DNA of 64,000 nt from Crotophaga sulcirostris (taxonomy: Eukaryota > Chordata > Aves > Cuculiformes > Crotophagidae), in the NCBI GenBank assembly GCA_013397455.1, contig VYZB01000026.1:1104210-1168209 (forward strand), in the 5' to 3' direction. A program made the translations under genes and the position numbers. Of the stretch, positions 38,501-53,560 are shown in pieces. Under the pieces are notes generated by a model that made no database searches, was not told the DNA's origin, and saw only the letters and a list, made by a program, of their open reading frames with translations. Each line of letters opens with the position of its first letter. Position 1 is the first letter of the stretch.

Positions 38501-40267
38501 GGTTTCTGATCCTGTATGCAGCCAGAGAAGATCCTAGGAAGACAGGACAGCATTAGTCCAGCTGGTCAGTAATATTTAAGCAATGCACTGGGGCTGATGG
38601 AACAGTCCTTGCAAGGGACTTGAAGGCACAACCAAAAAAGTAAAACAAAGGCTGAGAATGAAGAGGAGCCATGGATGTTTGCTGCAGAAAGCATTGCTAT
38701 GAGGACAAAATGATAGGGAAGTGACAATAGCACTGTGACGACATTGGCATTCCCAGTATGAGCATGCCTCAACGCACTTGCTACCAAACAAGCATCTGGT
38801 ACCACCTAATTAAAACCCCAGTTCCAGGAGGTGACATGCAGCATCATGAATCAAATTAAACATCTGCTAATTCTTACAACAGCCAGACAAAACAAGCCTA
38901 AAAAAGGCAAAACAAACAGACACACGCATACTACTAAGTTTGGCACTGACATTCCAACTGAACATAAGAACCATACAAAATTCCCACGTTATTAACCAGT
39001 GCATCTTCAGTTTAACTGATTGACTGTGGAAATTTGCTACAACACATGTTCAGCTGCTCAATGGGCAAAAATGGATTGACTTTTACAAAAGTGGGTAAAT
39101 ATGCCTCACCACACAGCATTGCACAAAGCCTGTATTTAGCTCACGCATCCTTATGGCACAGACTATTAACTCAGATGATTAAAGGACTGGAGACTGCAGA
39201 AATCTCAATACATGCATGGCCTATAATAGCACAATGCAGGGTGTGTTTTCCCCAGTGACAAACAGATGCTTTATTTTTATTTCTGCTATAAATAATTGAG
39301 TTTTTCTTAAATAGGTATAGATAATCAGGCATTTACATGATTTCCAGCAGAGCAGCAATATTAAACTACTATGTTAAAGCCATTCATAAAATGAATACAT
39401 TGCTGGAATTACTTTTTACTGTCATTATTATCCAACAATCTCTACAATATGCATTGTTACCACAGAAGTAAAATGATTAGATTCTGGGCATGGTTGGAAA
39501 TCTGTAACTAACACCACGGAGGTGAATCCTTAGTGAAATCAAGTACATAAGGTGAACTTCAGATGGTCTCCTATGCTGAACCCCATGGGCTCCTGAAGAC
39601 AGAGCAGGGACACAGTTCATGGACTCGATTCTGCCATCTTTTACGTAATTTTTTACACCAACAACATTTCATGGTTTAACCTTAACAAAGAGCCTACCGT
39701 ACACATGTGTAATGGTATTTCTCAAAGTGCCTCATTTCAATACTCATTAGTTCTTTGATTGTTCTTGTCTTCCCTCTTTTCTTACACAAACTTGTTGCCT
39801 GTCTTGCATTGAACTTGTCTTTCTTTGTTGTTTGGTTGGTTGGTTGGGATTTTTGTTCTACTGTAAGACCTTACAAGCAGAGGCTGTGTTTAACCTGAAT
39901 GAACCCTCTGGAATGTATCTTCATGTCCTTGCTCTGTTACCGATTTTTAAGTAGCATTTTGTATGAAATAAGTAACCAGAAACCAAGATAAAGGACAAAA
40001 GATATTCTACATCGACTTCAGAGATCATTATGTCAATCTGGTACTAAAGGGGGAGCTACATGAAAGCATTTTGGAAATGCTGTAGAATGAAAATCATACA
40101 GTAACCTTTAATGACCTATCTATGCTCAGTCAAACTAAAAGAGCTGGGTTTGGTTCCCTTCCCCCCCATGATGGAGGAAAAAATAGGAATTTCAGGAAGG
40201 GATAATACACAAGCTGATTGCAGCAACTTGCAAATGAACTAGCAGGGGGTGTCTTGGAATAGATACC
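35581..40267. other. Intronic sequence, nothing recognised
   Basis: The stretch is AT-rich. It includes a possible trace of an ancient repeat at 39620-39660 (see rejected items). No coding signature is seen. Confidence 0.5.
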
Positions 40268-40295
40268 AATTTCCATTCCAACCGGAATGGAAATT
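40268..40295. repeat. Perfect 12-bp inverted repeat with paired CATTCC sites
   Basis: Arms 40268-40279 and 40284-40295 are exact reverse complements around the 4-nt loop AACC. Each arm holds CATTCC or its complement GGAATG, the core of the TEAD/MCAT motif. It may act as a paired protein-binding site or a cruciform; neither use is shown by the sequence alone. Confidence 0.9.
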
Positions 40296-43200
40296 TCTAT
40301 ATTAAAGGGTATTATTTCTGAGCAGTCAGCACGGAAGGAGAAGCTGATGCAATAAAACACATGAAATTTCTAAGTGATCAGGACCAGAAAGAGAGAGGGA
40401 AAGTAACTGAGGCTATAGCCTTGCTAAATACTAAGATGAGGGGGATATGGAGAAGATGCAGCTGCCAAGGCAGTTGCTGAACAGCACACTTCAGAGATAA
40501 GAGGCACCAGCCATTCTTCGAAGCAATCGTAGCTGCCAAGAGCTACACAGAAAAGAGTGAATTGAAGGGGATAGAAGGGTCAACTGCACTGAATACGAAA
40601 ACAAGTCAAGGCCAAGGACAGGCATGACGCTTTGGGATTTGGCCAGGAGGTGATAATTTGTGGGTTTAGTCAACTGCAATCTCAGTGGAGTAGAGAGGGC
40701 AGAAACTCAACAAGAAAAGAGCGAGCTGGCAGCCAGAATAAAGAGCAGGAATAAGGAGCTTGGGTAAGAGAGAAAAGAAAAAGGGGCACCTGGCAGTGGC
40801 AGATATGCTTGGAGAATTGTGGGTTTTTTAGTCTAGGGACACAAAGGCTGATCTGAAAGTTGAAGGGATGCCAAAAGGGAAAACAGGGTTAAGCAAGGTG
40901 GCAAGAACAGCAAAGACTGAAAAAGGTCACAAGGGATTGAAAAAGGAGGTTGAAAGAGAAAGTCAGGAGCGGGAAGAATGAGGTTTGTGCATCATGGATC
41001 TCGCGTGAAAAGAGAATTTCCATCCCAAAACACTGTTGGTCGCCATTCCTTGGCCTAGGAGAACAGTTGTACCCTTCCACTGCGTCCTTCTCGGCTGGTC
41101 TTCTGTAGCCTGAGGCCTCTCTGTGCCAGCAGTTTAGGAAAATGCTTTCCAGAATGTCCCAAAGAGCAGCAGCATCCTTTCACATGTTTTGTTTTAAAAT
41201 CTGAACTAGATTTATATATCAAGTAGGTTAAATAAGGTATGGTATATTCTTACTTTATCTTCCTAAGCCTTCTAGTTTAAGTCCTGTCTGGCTATAAGAA
41301 GCAGTGACTTTGACTGCCTGCCATCTGCACTTAATACACGTACAAAGGAACACCATATACCAGTGAAGAAGTCTATTTGCCTGAATTTCCATTAAGACTA
41401 CAGCAATAACCTCTAAGCAAATGTTGCATGAAATCATAATGTCATTCACACCAATGCTAAATCTCTCACGCCCTCTGAAAAAATCAAGATCTCACCCTCT
41501 GGTTATAAAAGTCTTCTATAAAGGTAGCTATAAAACTTCTCTACTCGTCATAATATCATATATGTGTCAGCCAGGTCATTGTTCATACTTCATGTATTTA
41601 TTATCAACTTCAGGATACAATTTATTCTGTTATTTACAGAATGCAAAAATATTTCTTGACAGTTTATAGGGCAAAAAAGTGTGCTATGACTAGACAAGGA
41701 CAATAACATTACAACCACAACTACAACAAAGCTGCACTCGCTGACCTCATCAACAAAGGAAGGGTTGGAGGGAAAATATGAGCAATATTTTATATCCTGA
41801 ACTAATTAAAGATCTCATTCCCTGAACAGCCAGACAGCAAACATAAGCAGCAACTCCACATGAAGGATTCCTATTTTGATGGTTACTGTAATAAGCACAT
41901 TCCCAAAGGAAATGGCCAATGAAAAGCATCTCATATCTTGAGTTTGCTGAATGAAAGTTGGACTTTTCTTAATTTTACAGCAATTCCTTATTGCATCATA
42001 TCAGCCTCCACCAAAGGTCTCAGTTCAATTTTTCTGTAATGAATTTGGAGACTCAAAAGGAAAATTCCATCCCATCTTAGCCGTCTAAATTTCTCTCCTT
42101 GACTTAGAGTTGACAATGATTATGAATAAAACGCTGGTTTAATGTTGCTGTATGCAGTTTTAATTAAAATTTATTAACTTGAGAGTAACTATCTCCTTAT
42201 CACCAACAGACACTAGAACAAAAATGCCTTTTGTTGTATTATTAAACTGATGTTTCAGACAGAACGATCACTACAGCACAGTTGCACAACTGTTTAGTGG
42301 CAAATTAGACGGATCTTTTCTCTCTGCCCCCCCATATCTTTTCATGTTCATTGTGCCTTGGGAAAAAAAGATCACATTAATGCCTTCCGCAAAATTGCAT
42401 ACCTACAGCCTGATATGTCTGCTGAATCATGCACAGCCTTCCTTACCAAATTGTTGGACCACTTAGGAAAAATACTTATGTATAATACCTTGCCTATCTC
42501 TTATAATAAAAAAAGCAAATACCAGGGGCCAGGCTGTGATGCACCAAGCTGTGGACTATGTGCACTTTGAAAGAACCTCTGGAGTCACTATTTTACAAGT
42601 AATAGCTGGAATTAAGAGAGCCAAAGGAAAAGCATATAAAAGTAAGAAAAACTTTTAAAAATACTTTTAGAAAAAGACAAAATTTAAAATGCCAACGAGT
42701 ATAACGATGAGGATTAGGCAGTAAGAAATGAATGATTAAGGAAGTTGGAAAAAAAAGTTGTAAACCAGGAGAACACGATACTCCAAAGTGCAAATGGGAA
42801 GAGTTGAACATGTTTGGTATACTGGGAAGATGTTATTTGCAATGACGTGATGAAGAGAGGAGTTACTAGTGACCTGACTAGTACCTTCAGTGACAAGGAG
42901 GAGACAAAGAAATTAAGGAAATCATTCAGAGAACTTGTTCAAGGGACGTGTTGGATATGTGATTACAAATGAAATCCCTTAATTTAGGATAAGAGTGATG
43001 AAGGAGAGTATGTCACCAGAGAAGGAATCAGACTAAAAAGAGAGACACACTGGAGGAGGAGGTGAAAAAAAAGTCAGAGATTTCTTAGGTTAGATGGCAG
43101 AAGAGATCCATGGGACCAGAGGCTGGTCAGTCAGGTGAGGTAGGATGGGGCATGACTAAAAATAAGAAAAGTCTGGAACCAGCAGCGCTCCCAGCAGTGC

Positions 43201-46200
43201 AACGCTTAAAATACAATTTTACAAGTGGGTTTTATACATTGTGTCTCTCTTGCATAGGGTGGAGAGGAACGGAGACCACAGACAGAGATAAATACAACTA
43301 TCATGACCACTTAAACCTTTTTTTCTTAAGCAGCAATAGTGGAAAAAAAAAGGCAAAAATGACAAGAAAGTGAAGAGGTTTTTCTTCTTGGTGGAGAGGA
43401 AGTAGAGGCTTACTTTGACAGTGGACAGAGCACAGATAAGCACAAAAAGGAGAGGCTTCCCGAAGGGGGAACCCTCAGTGGGCTGAGTGGTTAAAGAGGA
43501 AATAGAAAGATTATCAAGAAAAGCAAAGCATGGAATCAAATTGCTTCAGTGACAAAGGACACTCAAGGTGAGAGACAATACACTGGAATAAGTATTTACT
43601 GTAGCAGATTGAGTTGAGTGGGAGCATTTACGCGGGCTTTGAAAAACAGTACAAACACAGCAAGTAATTACAGCGCAATAAATAAACCAGCAGCACACGT
43701 GAAAATGGGGATGCCTAACAGAGTGTGCACAGGAGACACAGCAATTGCCAAGAGACTCGATAATCACTATCCAGAGCCTGAATGTGAGGGGCCGTGAGGG
43801 CAGCACAGGGATGCCATCTCCATAATGGAGAGAAGGAAGCAAATACTGCCCTGCACAGCCCTCCCTCTGCTAACCTGCTGCACACAGATATAGAACGACA
43901 AATTCCTAAACTTGGGGAAAAGAAGGATGTTTTCAATTCCCTTTCTCCCCTCCTTGAAGACAAACTGCAAAGTTATGTAAATACTGAGTTAGTTCAGGTT
44001 GCTGATCATGAAAATCAATCCACCTTGGTTTAATGGGAATTGGCAATTAGCTGCATCAAGGTTCCAGTAATTTTGTATGGCTTTCTAACCAGTTCTCAAA
44101 CAATATTGTAAAAGCACAAATATTCTCAAAATCATAATGCTTTCTCCTGCAACATGACGCTTGTCACACCATTTATAGCTAGTACAGACTCAAGAAGACC
44201 TCTGCCCTACACGTGGATTCCTCCCCTTGTATGTACTGTCAGCCATGGTAAAATACCTCTGAGTTTGGTCTCATGGCATATGACTTCTTTTATACATTAT
44301 CTAACATAATCAGAACTCTCCTCTGTATCCCTATCCCTAGCTTGAGTTCCAGAGTTCTCAGGTCAAGGCTAAAGCTGAGGGTGATCCCAGGCATGCAGAG
44401 AGCGTTTTCCAGTGAGAGGATGAAGTTCAACAGAATTAATACTTGTTTTATTCAAAATCCATTATTTTTACTCCTTTTTGACAGGGCTGATTATAGAATG
44501 CAAACTAAAAGTGTCCTTGGCATCACGGCTTCTCTGGATGTTTCTAAGCAAGTCTAAAAACTCCTTTTATTTCACTACTCATTTAAGGCACTTTTCTGCA
44601 TGCTGGTTCTTCCTCTGGTTGCTTAGTGTCTGGGAGATAAACGGGATAGTTTTACACCTAGCTGAAAAGAAATCACACTGGACCCAAAAGATGGATTCAA
44701 AGTGACAGTTCCTCAACCCTTGTTGACCACCCCTCTCTAAGCGCCAGCTGAATTGGAGCTCTACGGCGATGCTGGCACTTTTTGCAAACGATTGCCTGTC
44801 AAGAGTCGCTCTGGAGGTGCACAGCATTTCACCGTGTGCCTCCCAGCAGCATCTCTTCCTAATAACCTGCAATTTATACTTGCACAAAGCACTTACCCAC
44901 ACTGCATTTCTGGGATTCCTGCATTTCATGGTGTACTGCAAGATGCTTCTAAAAATCCCGTCGCCAGAATTAACTGCACAAATGAGTGTTTGACATTAGA
45001 AGACATCTTCTACCTATTTTTTGCCAATTTATGATAAGGCTGGGGGAGGCGAGGAGAAATCCTTCCTTCTCAGAGGTATAGCCTAAATACAGATCCACTC
45101 ACTGAGCTAAAGAAAAGCCTTTGGCTTCTTTACTAACAATCATTGTGACTTTGTCAAACTGTCTCAACTGAAAACAATCCATGTATTGATTGGCACTGGG
45201 ATGGTTTTTAAAGCTGGCAGGAGGAAAAGAACTTCCCTACTTGTAAGCTCAGTGAATTTGACAAAGAAATGTGCTTGGACAGCTACAAGTCTCTTTTTAC
45301 GAAGTCAGTTTTCAAACTAAAATCATCCAGTAAAGGCTTTTTTTCCCTGACAGTCACAAATAATTCCAGCAGCATAGTTATAAAGTGTCTAAAAGATGTT
45401 TTAACCTGTCTTGAAGAACTTGTGTGACATCTTTGGCTGTCATGAGAAGGACAAGGATTAAAAACATGGTTATCAGCATGAAGATTCACTCTTGGAAACT
45501 GGAATAACAGGCACACCAAAAAGATATATAGAAAAAAGCCGCAGAACAAAAAATCCACATCACTGAGAGCCTCTTGTGATGAGTCCTTGAAGCAGAGGCT
45601 ACAGCATCTTTCTCTGACGCAGGAGCTGGGTTTTATGCATTGGTCCTAGGACAGAGAAACCCCATAAGAGAGGAGGTGCTCTCATCTCCATTCACATCCC
45701 CAGTCACATGTAGCTGTTGAGAAGTGACACTTTATTGAAGAGAAAAAAGAAACAATGCACTTCTCACCTCAAAACAGCTAGGGAGAGGCATTCTACAAAG
45801 CAAACTAAAAGCTAGGTATGCCATCCTAAACCAGCAATTTTAACCTTTCATTAATGAAGCCCTTAGGTCCTCCAACTCCAAAAGCCTCTCTAGTTTTGTC
45901 TCCTTGCCCCTCCAAAGCATGTATCTGCATGCTGACCGCTAACATGCCATAGCCATCTAGCCACATCAAGTCTGAAGCACAAAACAAAACCACACAAAAC
46001 ACAAACATATAGAAAGGCTGCATTCAAGCCTATCATCATTACTTAATCACATGTTAAACGAGCTAAGAATTAACAGTTAACACATGAAAAAAGTTGGCTT
46101 GCCATCAAAAGCAATTATAATTAATTCCGAAGAAATGTATTTCTGGATGCCAAATCAGATGGAAGAATCAACTGGGGGATAGATACGCTCCTTCCATAGC

Positions 46201-46366
46201 TCCACTCGAAATTCTAATTAAGACCAGAAATACAAAAGTGGTTGTGGTGGAAAGGTTAATAGAAAAGGATGAAATCTCAAGAGAAACCATGCCAGATATT
46301 CAGTCCTTCTTGGCTCTTCCCCACTTTCCCCTTAATAGACAGTCCCCAGAGACACAGATACGCAAA

Positions 46367-46385
46367 CACATACACACACACACAC
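46367..46385. repeat. Short (CA)n microsatellite
   Basis: About seven uninterrupted CA units are preceded by an imperfect CA-rich stretch. Confidence 0.85.
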
Positions 46386-49299
46386 TCTATCTCATGGATA
46401 TTTTAGCAAAAATAAGATGACCAAAAAATCATGTGCTCTGCCATCCTAGAGAACTTGTGGACAAAGTTGCTTTGAAATCTTAGTCTCTACTGTTGTCAAA
46501 AATCAGCTGTGTCAGAAAAGTTGATACCCTCTAACTATTGGGGAATGGAGAGAAAGGATCCATAACTTTGAGGATGCTGAGCACGAATTCGGCTTCTTAA
46601 GCAATAGCGATGCTGAACAATTACAGTTCAGACAATAGGATGAAGGTGCGTGGTTCAGAAGCGCAAGGAATGCTTTTCAGCTAAAAAGCCCCTTTCTTCT
46701 GCACAGATTCTCCTGAAATATTCATAAAATAAAGAGAACCTGTACAAAAGAAAGTAGCTTTCTAGATGACACCATCTCCAGATTCGAAGGGAAAAGGGTG
46801 AGTGCTTCCAGCAATGTTTGTAAAAGCTTATAGTCTTCCAACATAGATGCAGGAAGGAAGCTAGAGAGAAGACAACTTCCCTGATGTCCCTGAGATATAT
46901 CACCCTTACAAAAATCCCCAGGTCTGTGCTGGGTATCCCCAAGTCTGCAATTTCTGACTAGGTTTGTAAACCACCTGATTGCAATACCTCTGAGTAACGA
47001 ACTACTCCCTTCATTTCAACTGCAGGTACTGCAAATACCAAAAGCAACACTTCCAATATCTCTGTTGTGAAAACCCGAGACAGTTCAATATTAGTAAAAC
47101 CAGCCTGATTAAAACCAGGGTTTTCTGAGGATACCAAGAAAAGATTTTGAGGAAAACTATCAGAAAGGTATTTTTTTTAATTATAATTTTTTAACCGCTT
47201 CTCCCATTCATCAATGCTGGAGAAGACAGGGAGGAACTAAAACATTCACTACAATTTCTATTGGCACCTCAAAGTCATTGTGCATATGCTGCACGGTGGG
47301 GAATTCTCCTGACAGAAAATACAGCTTTCAAAGACCTATGAAATGTTATCCTGTGAGAAGGGATTTCACAAAGGATCATAGGACCAGGATATTTTTTTGA
47401 CTTCCATTTGAGATATTTTCCTCTGAGAAAGAATATTCTCTGTCAAATCACCCCACCGTTTTCACTCAGACCCACCTCATGAACGGCATGAACAGAACCT
47501 GCGGTTACCTAATGACTTAAATTACTTTCATAAAAACCACCTTATTTAATGTTCTTCTATTGATAACTCAAATGTCATTCATCCAGAAATAAAGTACCAT
47601 AGAAGTCTCACTGCCTGTGATTTCCATAAATATTTAGGCTGCTTAACCAAAGAACCGTGCACAAAGGTATCTTCAGGATTCTTCTACATTTGACATCTTA
47701 TCTGAAGAAATGCTTCCCTTCCTCTTATTTATCTTATATACAGTGAGCCATAGTGCTTGGGTTTTTTTTCTTTTTTAAGATTAATTTATTGGAAATTCTC
47801 TGTCTGCATTAAGATTAATTTAAGCCCACTTAAACTGATAAACTGTTGTTATTGGCCTCAATCCACACTACCTTTTAAATCTTTGGAGTTTCATTCCAGG
47901 GCTCCGATGAAAGATTCATTCCAAGTACCTAAAGTAATCTCGACTTTCTATTCTCTCTCCTACACGGTACTCTCTTCCAGTATAATCCATTTTATATACT
48001 TTCAGTTACAAATACATAGTTCTGTCTACCTGGCACTTTAGATAACAGAGGTTGCCATACAGCACAGCCTGCCTCGACTGGTGACTTGGCGTCAGTCACA
48101 GGGACTCCTCTCTTACTGATGCCGTTCAACTCATCTTTGGAGTAAAAGCAGAGGGACGAAATATTTCCATAATCAAGGCAGAAAGACAGAAACCATGACT
48201 GTGCATCAGGTCTCCGCACCTCAATAAAACACCAAAAATAAAACATAAAAAATCTCTCAGTTTAGGGATCAAACCTGTTAAAAACTGACATCTAGAAAAA
48301 ATGGACAACCTTTACTCAATTTCAGGTTATTTCACGCTTTATTTCTGCTATTCTTTTAACTAACTGAAACAGAAAAGCTAAGTGCTATGTACATAACTTG
48401 CTGCCACTGAAAGCTAAGAATCCTAGTGCAGGGTTTCTGTAAAACTACTTTTTCAATTAGATGATTTTTTTTTCATTTTAAATTAAAAATCTCAGCACTC
48501 TGGAGAATTTATGATGCCATAGGAAATAATTATCTGCAAACAAAAAGTCTATCCAGCTTGCAATACACAGTAATGCACAGGCACCAAGATGCACTGAGAG
48601 TTTTAACTTCGTTGAGTATATAGATTAATTTAAGCACACATAGGTACATAATTTTATGCCAAATAGGCACTCAACCTAAACTAATATTGAGTACCTCAGT
48701 GATGCAGGGCAACAAATAACAGGTCACAAATGTAGAAACTTTATAATACAATATTTATACCACTCAACTTTATTTTTTATGACACCTTGGAACGCATAAA
48801 ATGCTTTAGAGTGTTAAATAATAAATGATAGGAGAGAAATGAGAGGGAGACAGTTGTAAGGACTAGAATTTATATCATCTGATGAAATATAAACTGACAT
48901 GGACTCACTGAGGGTGGAAAATACAAAGAAGCTAGCCCAGATAGGAAAACCTGCAGAGGCTCTTTAGTGTTAATAGAGCCAGTTTATTCATTCTTATCTC
49001 AAATCTCATTTTCATTCTAGGATAATACAGTATTCACAGGCCATCTAAGGGGTAAGAGCTTTGTCAAAGGACAATGTTTATTAAGTTATTATCAAACATT
49101 CTCCTGTTCATGTTCTGTGGTGTTTTCAGATCTTGGATCAAATTTTCTGTGTTTTTTTAAACAAGGCTTGCAGTTGGCGAGTGGTTTGTTCGTTGCCTGT
49201 GCACACAAAGGAGGACAATGGCACATGGGTACCTCCCAAACCTGACCGGTTATGGAACCATGGTAGCTCAAACACACTTCTCATAACTCTTACTATGAT

Positions 49300-49396
49300 A
49301 TCATTTATTATTATAGCATTTATTATTATCTTACTGATTATTATCTTTGCTTTAGCATTATATCATTGATTATACTATTATATCATCGATTGTAAC
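49300..49396. repeat. ATT-rich tract with a 20-bp tandem duplication
   Basis: (ATT)-rich sequence leads into two adjacent 20-bp units, 49357-49376 and 49377-49396, identical at 16 of 20 positions. Both begin ATTATATCAT. Confidence 0.75.
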
Positions 49397-52300
49397 CTCT
49401 TCCAGCAGGATCACAGGCTTCAGTGACCCCACAATATCATTTTCACAGTATCCATTTCACTGACAATCAAACTCCAAGAAATATTGTCACCAGATTCGGT
49501 CATTACTCTATTAACAACTACTACCAAATACCAAAGTTTCCTACCTATGACAGTATTAGCCTTCTCATTGAAGTTTCAGCAAGATGGTTACACAGTTCCT
49601 GCTGTGCTACCACACACAGCACTCACAAGGTGATACTGCATAAATAACAAATATTCTCTTAACTGGGTCTTTCAATTATTTAGAGATGCTTGGCAAATGC
49701 GCTCCTAACAGCTGTTTTATAACAGATTTCATGGTACCGTACACCTGGTGCTAATGCTTCAGCATGTCTAAATGGTTTTCTAAAGATTACACAATCAAAC
49801 ATGGTAAGATAAAATCACTGTAATTGGAGCCCTCATCAAAGAAGAAATAACTGTTACACTTTACAAACCATACACACTCATTTACAAAGCTGAGCAAAAG
49901 GTATTGTTGTGATGGCCACGGAACTAAAAGATCTCTCTTGATCTTACCCCAGCATTTAAGAAGCCCATTTCTGTCTGTGATTCTGTAACAGGTATACTGG
50001 GCCCACATGATAAGATGGAACATAAAAACCACCACTGATGCACCTGCTCCATTTTAAGCAAAAAAAAAAAACATCTAAAAATCAAAAGCAGACTAATACG
50101 TCAAATTCTGCAACACAGACACCTTTTACTTATCTGGTGGCATCTCTAAGAGTTAAAATTTATTAGTGACCTTTGAGTCATACCTTATAAATTGACTTTC
50201 TCAGCAGTGATACTATGCTGAAAGCATTTATTCTGATCCCTAAATACTATATAAATAGGTGGATATTTTTTAGACATGGAATATCAAATCAGTGCCAGAT
50301 AACTGTTAGATTCACCCAGATGTTTTCAATAAAACAAGCTGGGTAAAAGTAATGCAATACAGATTTGCTGAATCTGATGATGGCTTCAGGGAATTTGCTA
50401 TTAAAGCAACACACGGGAATCGTATGAGTGTCTCCAGGTTTATAATCTGCCTGGCAATCCATAAACAGGAAGAGAATTTTTAACTACGTTAATTTTTGCA
50501 TGCATTTAAATGCTGTAGGATTATTGTGACTCTGATTTGTACAGAAACGGTGACTTTGCAGATGTTTAGGTGCACAGATATCTGTACTGGGTGAAAACCT
50601 TGGTTTATTGAAATTAATAGTAACCTCGCCACTAACTTTAACAGGAATTTTGAACACAAATAGATTATGGAAGATGAGATCACATTAGATCACAGTAGAC
50701 CACAGATTTCATTGAGCTGAATAAAACAGAAAAATGACAATTAATGGTCAAGGGCATGGATATGCAGCCTCATGGGCAGCTCCTCCTGAATTCTGAAAGC
50801 CAGTAGGGTCAACTGGGAGAGTCAACACCCTCCTCAAAGTCCTATGTAAAAGACCATGATATTGTTCAACAAGTGAAGTAGCCTCCTCCCTCCTCCCAAA
50901 GGTCATTTCACAGGGCACTCGCGGAGTGAAACAGCAACCTTGGTGCAGAGCCTTTCCCCACCACCTAGATGAAACACTCAGTTCACAGTCATCATGAATG
51001 AAACTGAATGCCCACCTCCTTCTCAGAGTGGCTTGGTAATACTGATCAGGTTATTCTGATTAACCCCCTTCTGTTGTCTTGCCCTCAGGGAGTCACACTC
51101 ACACTCCAAAAGGCTGGAAATAAACTGGTTTTATTAAATCACATTCAATTACAACAGTATTTATTAAAACCAATAACTGCAACTGGTAAGAATCCCCCTG
51201 TGCTTGTTTCTAGGTATTTAAATTAAGTTAAATGCACAATAAACTTTGCATTGTTTCAATTTACATGACCCCAGAGTCTTCAGACATCCCGTAGGCAAAA
51301 TTCACAGACTTATAAACTGCTATTAAACATGAACATATGGTGGACTCGGCATCCTGTGCTGTTGCTGCCCTTACAGGAGGGTTGTGAAGTGCCTTGCTGC
51401 TTCCAAATCCACTAAAGCAGCCTTACACCAAGCCCAAATCCTCCTTCATCCCAAGGAAAGGTGCTTTATATCCAGCAACAGCTCCAGTGAAACACTGACA
51501 GTCCCACTGCTTTCTCTATGCAGTGGCACGTGCTGGGCTCTGGATGTATCACTGGACCTACATTTTTCCAACGCAGATTCGCCAGTGTCATGGTCATCTG
51601 GGCCACTACCACAACGCACAGACCTCAGAGTCCACCAGGGGTACAGATTTGCATGAGCTCAGTAACATGAGAAAGGATATCCCCTTGACTGCAGTAGAGG
51701 AGAAGTTTCTCATGGCTTCTTCCAGTACTGCCTCACTAATTGCTCTCAGGGTGGTATTCAGGCTCCCTTACCCACCCCAAAGCCCCAACTGCTTGTATTC
51801 AAGAAGAGATTCCTCACCTTCACTTGCCATCCCCTCTCACTCCTGTGTGAGCCATGACTCTGTATCAGCTTTGCTTGGGTTTCCATTCAGAACAGAAGAA
51901 AATCACTGAATTTCTCTGGCCGATTCTTGACACCACTTGTCTTTTGGCCCTCTCCCTTTTGAGCCTCATTGCAGGATTTAAGTCAATTTTGAGGTAAATA
52001 TCCAGTTTCTTTCCATCCCTTTGGTAATTCTGCACATAGCATTTCTTTCAGGTTCAAATCAATTTTCACATCAAATTTTAACATTTTACACATATTCCAC
52101 TGTAGAAGTGTCACTTAGTTTCCCTGATAAAGACTAGTTTGAGTCCTACACTAAAAGCAAAGCCTAAACTATATACAATACAACACGTCTTCCCTGTACA
52201 ACAGAAAGTTCAGACAGTGTTCTCTGAGAACTCACAAATAGGGTCATTTGTCATTTTATGAGTTGAAATCAATTGCAAATGCCTTGGTAGCAACCTGCCT

Positions 52301-53454
52301 TAGACCCAACTCTAACCATATGTATCTTCATTCCACAGGCACAACTTAAGAGGAAAACACCATTTAAAAGACAAATTTAATCTGTTTCAGAACTTTAAAA
52401 AGAATAAAACCCAATTATTCACTCACCATAATTATACGGATATTACATGACCTCAGTACAGAACAGAGGCAAGATACTTTGGGGGAAATGATTGCACATT
52501 TCTATTCTTTAAAATGTTTGATTTCTTTTAAGGTTAACCTTAACTCTAGATACATTGCATTTATTAAGTTTGTTTTGGAATAAGTGCAATATCTCTAATG
52601 TGCCCAGCCCTAAATTACTTTCACATACTCTAATCCTCATCTGCATTTTAATAAAACTATAATTTTGCAGTATTTTTTAAATTATCTCTCTGCAGAACAA
52701 AAAGAAAATTCAAGTTTACTTTGACTCTGTGACTCTTAGGAAATGCTTATTCAAAATTGAACAACATTCCAGTGTGTTCGTTCATGTCTATTTTGCTTTG
52801 CTAAGCCCCTACCTCACTTCAAGACTTGAGAGTGTCCAATCAAACTAATTTCTTCCTCTGTAGAACAGGACTATATTGTGCCTAATTCTGCCATCTGCCT
52901 CCTATGGTTACTTCTTCCTCCTTCTAATATACAAACCCTTGCAAAACCTCAGTCTATTTTGGCAATCAAACTCAACACCATGGCATTTGCGTTATACTCT
53001 GGTACAAAAAGAACACTATTCATTCAGTCATCTACATGATCGCCTGTAGTACCTGGATTCATCACTAATGGTCTCTCTTCTCGTGCTGATTAAGTCACAT
53101 AGTGCTTATCTTCTGACAGCAGGCATTACATGGGAAAACTCAAAGAATGAAAATGAAAATAATAGTCCTAGCCCATCTCACAAGAATTTTAAAATGTCCT
53201 TGCCATTAATCACTACATTCCTTTCAACAAACTTTATCTGGCAGCAAGAAAAATCACCTAAGTCAGAGCCTGTTTCTATATTAAAAGTAGAAGACCACAG
53301 GAAATTTCCCCAAAGAAATCTGGTACAAAGACATAAAACTCAGATTCCACTTATTAATTTTGACATTTTTTCTCCAGTCAAATAGTATCATGACCATGAA
53401 CTGCATGTTACAGATGTGGGCTATCCATATCTGAAATGGATAATGGCACATAAT

Positions 53455-53560
53455 AATAGCTTTTAAGGTCAAAAAGGATTATTAGATCACCTAATCTGAC
53501 CTCTCATATAACACAGACAACACTTTCATGCATCTGACCCTTGACTGAACTTCAAAATGC
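53455..53560 (-). mobile_element. CR1-type LINE, old 3' end
   Basis: 'cttttaaggtcaaaaaggat' then 'agatcacctaatctgacct' then 'tataacacag' is the reverse complement of the older amniote CR1 terminus ('ctgtgttatac..aggtcagactagatgat..tccttctggcc'). It is the same type of end as at 3840-4150, in the opposite orientation. It is heavily truncated and diverged. Confidence 0.75.

Larger units (their letters stand above)
40296..53454. other. Intronic sequence, nothing recognised beyond simple repeats
   Basis: Over 13 kb of AT-rich sequence shows no repeat family that I can identify. It includes a (CA)n run at 46367-46385 and an ATT-rich patch at 49300-49396. The ORFs (for example 43219-43539, 44579-44941 and 51523-51909) match nothing I recognise and overlap each other on opposite strands. 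Confidence 0.5.

Noticed and set aside
39617..39665. 'gattctgccatcttttacg' resembling another ancient amniote repeat
   Set aside because: Only one short block matches what I recall, so it was not annotated.
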